Program-made: the position numbers and the translations under genes | DNA from: Silene noctiflora | Lineage: Eukaryota > Streptophyta > Magnoliopsida > Caryophyllales > Caryophyllaceae | Direction of reading: 5' to 3' | Length of the DNA: 20,561 nucleotides | Assembly (NCBI GenBank): GCA_009801015.1 | Contig: VHZZ01019370.1 | Coordinates: forward strand, 1 to 20,561 | Notes under the pieces: model-generated | What the model saw: only the letters and a program-made list of their open reading frames with translations | Told to the model about the DNA's origin: nothing | Databases searched by the model: none | Part shown: piece by piece, positions 7,260 through 16,200 of the stretch | Layout of the letters: every line of letters begins with the position of its first letter | Position numbering within the stretch: the first letter of the stretch is position 1

Positions 7260-10200
7260 ATGAGCATACATTTTGTTCAAGTATTATCAGTCCTACTAGT
7301 AGTGTTAATATGGCCAATTTGTGAAGCTGCAAAACACAATACTATCAAATCTCTACCCGGGTTTCCCGGAAATCTTCCATTTCACCTACATACTGGGTTT
7401 CTTCATTTTTCTATCTAATTAATTAATTAATTAATTAATTACTCCTTTTATATTGATGAAATGAAATGAATGCAGGTATGTAGGGGTAGGCGAGACGGAA
7501 CAAGTGCAATTGTTTTACTACTTTGTTGAGTCTGAGAATGATCCTGTTAAAGACCCTCTTTTGCTTTGGCTTACTGGTGGCCCTGGTTGTTCTGCTTTTT
7601 CTGGTCTTGTTATAGAGATTGGTACGCTGCCCTTCCTCTTTTCAATTTTCAATTTTCAATTTTCAATGTATCTTTTCCTTGGTCTCTTACGATTGCAGAC
7701 CTTGTTATGCATATTGAATGTTAATGTCACTTCTCAGGTCCTCTGAATATAAATGATAGTGCCTCTAGTTGGAACTCTGAAATTCCCATCTTTCAATTAA
7801 ATCCATTTTCTTGGACAAAGGTACTATTTTCAGCCGTCTTCCTCGTCTCCCACTTCTGTTTTTCAAAAGGTATTAACATTCAACAACCAAAGTTGGAGCA
7901 TCTGTAACCACATTGTTTGTTCCTGACTAATGCTAAATGTTTTTTTTTTTTCTTCATTTTCAGGGTGCTAGTATAGTGTTTTTGGACGCCCCCGTTGGAA
8001 CTGGTTTCTCTTATGCAACAACTGAAGCTGGTTACTACAGTAATGATATCTTGCAATCATGGCATATTTACGAATTCCTGAACAAGGTAAGAAATCAACT
8101 TTAATTATTGTAATTTATACTGTAATATATTTGCATCTCACTCAAGTAAATGATGATTTATTTCACTGTTAGTCAGGCGTTTCCTGGTTGGTTCGTTATG
8201 TGTCCTTCATATCACCCACATAATCATATACCCCTTGGGTTATTCCTAAGTCGGTGCATAATATTGCAGATGTAATAAAGCTCAAAACAAGAGGAAAATG
8301 GAGGAAAGTGGTGGTAATTCTACTTTCCTCCAAGGGTGGTCTATTTTATTTTTCAATTGTAATTGCATCAAATACCCGTTCATACCGGTGGTTAGGCAAA
8401 ACTAGAAATTTTGATAAGGGTTTTTTTCAGCAATGGGACTGTTACAGATAAGTGGAATGGTTTTGGCAAGGTCCCTAATTTGTTAAAGACAAATGCTCAC
8501 CATCCAAATTTACAGTAACAAAAGCCAAGGGGCCAGGGAAGTTAAATTATTTCAGAAATATAGTTTATGGTAATGATGATTTCATTGATGTCTGCAAGTG
8601 CAAATGCCTTGGCTGATCAAACACCCAGAATTTTTCTCCAGGTTTGCGGTTTTTTCAAAGTATTCCCCAAATCCCTTAGCTGTTAGTACCTATTTTTCTG
8701 GGTCATTTGGCCATATATTCATTCTATAGCTTTGTTGCCTAAAACATAGCTTCAAAAAGCGTCAACACTGTTTAGAATAGAATCCATTGCTAAAGGTCAC
8801 TGGACAAATGGCAAGGCTTTTATCATTTGTTGAGGAGTGGGGCAATGTTTGACAAGGCTTTTATCATCTGTGAGCAAGGATAGAACATGGAACTGCAGAG
8901 ACTAGTCAGTGATGGTATAGCAATCCTCCTAAAAATCAGGACGTGACACCTTATCCAAGTATAAAAATGGCAACCAAAAGTTTGTTTGAATGAAGATTTG
9001 AGGGTAACAAAATCAGATAAGGAGGGAGTGTAGAAGTTATGGGTAATTGAAAGACTTGAAACCTTTTCAGCTCAATCATAATCAGAGAGAATTTGGAGTG
9101 AATTCATCATTATGTCTGAACTACGGTAAACAATATGCGCTCATTGCGTTCCATAATGGATTATTGCCTTACTGGGTTGCCATCGCATTACTTCTTATTA
9201 TATAGTGTCCTCTAAAAAATGCCGATTTTTGGCCTTCACAACAGATACTTAAGATTCACCGTTTTATAGTCCAGTCTCCAGTGCCATATAACAGTGCACT
9301 CTTAATTGTCATCCTATAAAATTTCCCCTTTTTTCCCCTTCTATTTATTTATTTATGAGGCATATAACGTGTACTAGAATGTCCTAATCACAAAGACTCA
9401 AACTCTGCCAGGAGATTTTAACCAAGTAAGAAATTAAGACAGAAAAGGCTTTGGTGTAAGCGCCCTTGCCAATGTGGTGATCTGTAATATTAACTCAAAA
9501 GGCATTAACCTAAGTTTCTTGTTTGTCGAATGCTTAAATGGATGCTGCATAATGCTTTTTACTGTTTAAAAATGTTTGAATTTGAACTAGTAGTTTGATA
9601 TGGATCTTTATATATGTTTAAGCTCAGCACCTGTACACTCCACCCAATCTCCCCCCATTTTATAGGAGGCAAATACGCACATGTGCTAACAATCTAATAT
9701 GCATTCACACATGAAAAAGGTCACAGTGGTGCAGTTTTATCCTAATTAAAGTTTCTTTACAAAGAAGGATTCTCTGAATTGCTTTGCAACAGTTTACACA
9801 TCATTAAATTTAGAGCTTGCATTTCTTTTGGGTTACTTAGTCTGCTCTGTGATGACGCATGCAGTGGTTGGCGGACCACATTGAATTCAAGGATAATCCT
9901 CTTTACATTTCGGGCGACTCCTATTGTGGCAAGATTGTCCCTATTGTTGTTCAACATATTGTTAACGGTAATTTATTCCTGATATTTTTGTTTTTCTTCT
10001 GTTGTAGTTCATAAATCAGATATCGCTGGTATTTTACCCCAGTTGCTGTTTTTGCACCTAATTTGGCAAAATGTCACTCAACATGACATTTTCCTTTTAT
10101 AACCCTCGGTGTCTCTTTTCAAAGAATCAACAGAAGAGCTGTGAGAAAACCTTTTTTGCCTCACCCGCCCTTTCACTCCTGAAATACCTTGAATCCAAGC

Positions 10201-13200
10201 AAAGTGTTAAGGAATATAAGGATTTTGTCGTCCACTTTGCTTATTACTCCAATATATATTTTTGTCTTTCTTAGAGTTGGGTCAATTGTACAAGTGCTGC
10301 ATAGTTACCTGCAATTATCTGTCTTTTTTGTAACCTTCATATTTGTGGTATCTTTTATAGGAAACAAAGCTGATATGGCCGCAAGAATGAATCTCAAGGT
10401 ATGGTAATGAATTTCACTGCATTTTTGGCTACTAATGAGATTAATATTGTTTTGTGTAGATTAGAATTATTACTTTAAAAGACTATTTTAGAAAACATTT
10501 AGATGACTGTCGGCACTAACTTGTTTGATCCAACTCTAGCCCGTTTTTAATGCATGTGTGCGTCACCAGTGTCTTTTAAGGAAAAAATTTAACATTTTGT
10601 TGGGGCCAAAGCTTTTGCTTTGACAATAATGCTTATTATTTTTATTTTTATTTTGCATACAAGTTATAGGCTCTTATCATTATAAAAAAAAGGAATCATT
10701 GATTACCAGACATTACTTTATAGTTTCTACAAGGTAGGAGTGGCACCCGCAAAGCCTTAATAAGTAGCTTAATAAAAGTGTAGAGAATTACAGTTTGCTA
10801 GCAATATCATCCTCAGGAAGAACTGAGTTGAAGTGATACATGTAAACACAAACAACTAACTGAATCCTCCTGATAATTTGTTCAAAAGGACGCTCAATAC
10901 TATAGAAAGTCTGAACATTTCTTTCCTCCCAAATTTCATAGATAGCTGAAGTAAGTGCTAGTTTCTTTGATGTTTCTCCCAAGTCTTACCCCTGTTATAC
11001 CGTCTGTACCAATTCAATCCAACATTGTTTATCAGGATGTGTATATTGCATCTTATACGCATGATTTTTAAGAAGAATACTTTAGTATTCATTTTGTTTA
11101 CTTTAGTTTCGCAGTAGTTATGTAAGCCTCATTCCCACACGCAAGGTTTTTAAGAAGAGGGTACTTTAATATTCATTTTATAATACTTAATTCCTAGTAG
11201 TTATCTAAGCCTCATTCTCCATGTAGTGTGGTAATCAAGAATCTTCTTCTTATTCTTTCTGTAATCTGGTGTGGTAATCACCACCCAACCCACTGCAGAA
11301 GTGCAGATTATAGTGTTTGCGACCTATCAAGTTCAAAAAATCGAACAGTTGCCACAACATCCAAGATAGAAGATGACTCCAAATGAGCAGATATATCGAA
11401 CAATTGCCACAGCATCCAGGATAGAAGATGACCCCGAATGTCAGCAGATAAACAGCACTTTGAAAACAGGCGCTGGAATGTCTCGTTGGCAACTTTACAC
11501 AAAAACGCATTTGATTACTAAGCATAAGCCTCATTCGACAACATTCTCCATGCTAGGGAGCCCTATCCCGGACCGCTAGTCAGGCATGTTGCCACACATA
11601 AGCTGAGATCCAAAGACACCAAATGCTTTACATTCCAAATTTTATATTCATTTAGCCATAAATGTTATGTTTCAACTCAGAACTTCTTTAATGCCCACTC
11701 CTTGTTTGTTTCAACAGAGGCCTTGCCAGCCTTTGAAAATCATATGTTTACACTCACTAGTAATACCTCATAGAAAATTCTTACAAGGTTGCTCAATTTT
11801 TCTAGCAATGCCCTTAGGATGCAAAATTTACTCGGGCCCAGAAGTTTTGCAAGCCAAATAAAACAGAGTGACGCTCTGGATATTTTATGCGCAATATAAA
11901 CGAATGCTGTAACCTTTGTGGGTGAACTCTCATAGATATCAGGTGCACATATATATATAGAGAGAGAGAGAGTCAAAAAGACATTTGAGTCCAAAGGGAC
12001 CATTGAGATATATTCTGCTTCATTTTCTTAAGAAAGTGGTACGTATCAGAGGATTATCTTGTCGTATATAAAACTCAACGCCTATGCTGTAATGGGTCCT
12101 TTTATTTATGTAGGATGGCAGAATTGTCGAATTGCTTTTGATCTTTGCTGACGAACATGGTAAATGCTAACCATAAGCCGTTGAACAATGATGTGAATGT
12201 ATTAAACAATGCGGCAATGAAAGCCACCAAATGAGGATGGCCATAGGAAATGGGTGAAGGCTGTCTTTGTACCTGCTATAAAAGGAAGACACAAGCAACG
12301 TATTTTAACATCCCTCAGTTGTGTGAGTTATAAGAGTAGTAATAAGATCTGTCTTAAGAGTAGTAATAAGATCAGTCTCAAGTCTCTCAAGTCTCTTGTG
12401 TATATTACTCTTATTGTATTATCAATAAATATTAGGGCAACCGCAGTGAGAACGTAGCCAATTAGGTGAATCTCGTTAGATTTGTGTTCCCGTTGGCTTT
12501 GTTATTTTGTGTGTGGTCCATATATTTTATCCCTACTAAAATTCCCTACAAACTGGTATCAGGGGCTGGTTGGGTGAGTGAGAGGGAGGGAAGAGTGAAA
12601 CACAAAAATTCACAGTAGTGGAAGGAGGTATAAATTCAATGGGGAAGATTTTGCTTTCTGGAAATGTAAATAACGCAATGAACTGATAATTTATATTCTA
12701 GAAATCTGCATCTTCCATGAGGAGGCTCTAAGCCGCATTCCATGGAGAAAGGTTGAGTGGGAAAGATTGGATAGGCACGCGCTAGGTGTGGTTTAACGCT
12801 GGCCAAATGTTGCATTCATTAGGTTGAGTGTGGTGAGGACTGTTGAATGCATTGACAACATATATGAGAAACCATTTTTTAGGCTCGACGAGGGATTCTG
12901 ATTGGGCCAATTGAGCTCGCTGCCTCAGAATTGTTCAACAAGATTCATTTCCAGAACTCTTAACTCTCTTACAATATCCCTAACCTTAATCGTGATTTCC
13001 TTCAAGTTGGAGTTCTCTCCAACAAATCGACTTTCATACCCTGACTGGTCTGCCTAATCAATGATTTGGTTAGGGGGATGACCCTGACAATTATGGTATC
13101 TGACTGACTTGCTTATTCTCGTACTTCGAACCCCCAATTCCTCATTTGGTTAAAGCGTCTTTGACATATTGGAGATGACGGTTATAAAAAAAGATATTTA

Positions 13201-16200
13201 TTAATGTTTTATTTCATAACCACACTAAATGACGATGATTGAATTATTCTTTCGTTACAGTTAATAATACAGGCACTGCTGTTGCGAAACTGTGATAAAT
13301 ATCATATGATTGTTTGAAATTCTTAAAAACTTGATTTTCAACTACATGAAGCTTATTGGATAATAATATCATCGATTACCTCTCTTACTGCCATTTCATT
13401 GAGCGTTTGAATATCTGGATCATTTTAAAGTTCAAGACTTCTGACTAGTTCATATTCAACTGCCCAGCGTTCAATTGATGATCGCATAAGCATATGATAT
13501 AGTCTTCTTTTCCTATTAGTATAGTCATGTCATATTGTTGTAACACCATGCCAGTCATACAACCATCTGTGTCACTATCTCACTTTGGTATACGTTGGAC
13601 CATGAATGAACTTTTCACTGTAGGGATACATTCTTGGGAATCCTTATACTAGTGAGGAGGATGGTACTGTTGCAAAATTCAAGTATGCTGAACGTGTGTC
13701 CCTCTTATCCAGAGAACTTTTTGAGGTAATTACCAAACATTAGTTTATGTTATACTCCGTGTTAAAGATTAGTTTCCCCTTACATGTTTTTTACTAAGAG
13801 ATCGTAGATTCTTACATGCCAAAGGTTTATCCTATCCTTACTGTTGATATGTTTATCTAAATTTGTACCATAAGGCTTTCAGATAATGAGTTGGTGTAGC
13901 TTTATCTGACTATTCTCTTTTATTATAGACAACCCAAAAAAGTTGCAATGGCACTTATACAAATGCAAATGTAGATTGCAGAAGACATCTTCAAGCTATA
14001 TCAGATGTAAGTCACTTTCTTTACATAAGTCCGTTCTTGACAGTAACCAATTATGAGAAAAATATGGAATCTAAAGAATCATTCTAGTTATAGATAAACC
14101 CTATGAATGAATAACATGGTCACAAAATCCAAAATTTGACGGTTCATATGCAAGTAGGGATTGTAACGTGTCCATTGGACTTTTATTGTCTTGGACTAAT
14201 GCATCTGTATTCGTTAAATGTTGAATGGATTTTGATATCATCTGTGTGTTCCGAATCCGGCAAGATAGTCAAATTCTCATGGATTAGATCCAGATGTGTT
14301 GAACATGATTCTGACAAGTGCGGATGGATCTGAGAATTTTGCACCCAACAAATCTAGTTCAAATCTGGATCCAAGTTAGGTGCCACGGATTGGGATCTAA
14401 CATGATCAAATACAGAGTCAGTCATTGGCATCCATAGAAGTCATCTTGCATAGTTCAAGACGAATCATAGTCGAAAGCCTCACTCTAAACTATACACACG
14501 TTATGTGGTGCTACTGTAAGAATAATTGAACAATCTCCAATTTAGACCTGTGAATTTCTTATATTTCATCTGGCAATCCTGATATAAAAATAAAGACATG
14601 CTAAGCTCTCTCCATGAGTTATAGTTCAAGTCAATTATGTAAAGTATGTTTTAGTAGGTGGGTCTGTATGGTAATGTTTCTTTTGTTTACAATTGTGGGA
14701 TATTTGTTTCAATTAATTCAATTTAATTGCCAAAATTATGCAGAACCTCGACCCCTTGTTTGATGCACATGTCCTAAAGCCTAAATGTTTAACTCCTCAA
14801 ACACTGTGCCAGGTATGTTTATATTATCTTGATTCCTTGGTATGTGTAATTGCTCTACACTTTTGCTAATAACCACTCTAATACATAGGATGCTGAAATT
14901 TATTTAATTCCAGCCTTAGGATCGATATGCAGTAGACTTTTTTAATCCTTATAAAGCTGTATTTAGCTTAGAGAATGATGTGAAAGTTCTAGCTTTTGAT
15001 GTATTACCATGAGAAAAAATTTGAGACATTAGTTGCCTCTCTATTCAGCCGTGGTTTCTGCATTTTTATCTGAAAATCGAAGCTTGATGGAGTACCTCTT
15101 ACAGGAATTTGCAACGGTTATATGTGCTTTGGTGCTTTTCTGTCTTTCTATCCTTTTCTTTTTATCCTTTTGCTTTCGTCGTATAATTCACAGCACAAAA
15201 GAGCTGATTTAGTCAGTTGCGATTAAGTGTGAAATCCAGTCTTCCCTTCTATATTTTATCATGGTATCATAGTCTTAAGTAAAATTGTTTACTATGTGAT
15301 ACCTATTAGCGGTATTTTGTTTATTGATATCTAAATTATTTTAGATAAAAGAAAAAAATAACCTTTTGTTTTACTTTGTTAAAATTGTTATATTCATGGT
15401 ACGATTATGTTGAGTTCGAAAAGAACGGCAATCCCAGCTGCATTTTTTGACGACGTTCCAAAAAAGGGGCGTTCCTTTTTCGACTAAAACTTGGAACGGT
15501 TCGAAAAGAAAGGCGTTCCCTTGCAACTAGATCTCGCAGTTTGGAAAAGAATAGCATTCGTCATAGTTATTATCGAGTATCAAGTTACACATGTGAATTG
15601 GCTACCTGATCATATTCACATTGATCTTAGTATGGAGAGTCCTACATGTAACCAGAATCTACTGGTGAGTCCTTTACACATTGTTGAAGATGAAGAAGAT
15701 TTATAAAGTTGAAACATTTTTATTTTTTTATATATTTTGCTAACTTATGGAAGATTTAGCAAATTCTAAAAGGTTTATGAGAGGATGTAAGAGAATATGG
15801 AACAGTTTACCATTTAGGAATAGAATAAATATAATACGGAGTACTAGATAGTGTTATTACTAAAGACTAAATAAACACTCTCATATTTTTCCAATGTGAG
15901 ACACTCACATGTGACATTTATCACGGGCTGATCTCTTCTTCACACTCCCCTCACATGTGTGGTAAGGTTTTGAAGCAAATCTGGTTGGCTACAATTTCTT
16001 TGCCTAGTTTTTCCTTTATCCTTTCTACTTCGCCATTTTTTGAATATATTTTTTTTTTATCAAATCCAGATTTCTTAACCGTGGTCTTTGATACCATGCT
16101 AAATTAAATAAATGGATCTGGATCGCAACCAACTAGGAGCGAGAGTTCACTTCATAAGCAAAATGACGTTTCATCCTAAAACCACTTGGCGATGGGCGGT

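Noticed and set aside
7504-7746. Reading the SCPL frame through intron 2 as an 80-residue protein
   Set aside because: The frame matches SCPL only to 7621. A GTACGC donor and CTTCTCAG acceptor restore the family sequence at IGPLN.
8254-8451. 65-residue frame in intron 4 as a gene
   Set aside because: No family resemblance, no splice logic, and it lies within a clear GT-AG intron.
15491-15706. Extra SCPL exon in intron 9
   Set aside because: The frame has a GTGAGT-like site, but its peptide is not like SCPL. The protein without it has the normal order of motifs across exons 9-10, and all phases join cleanly.
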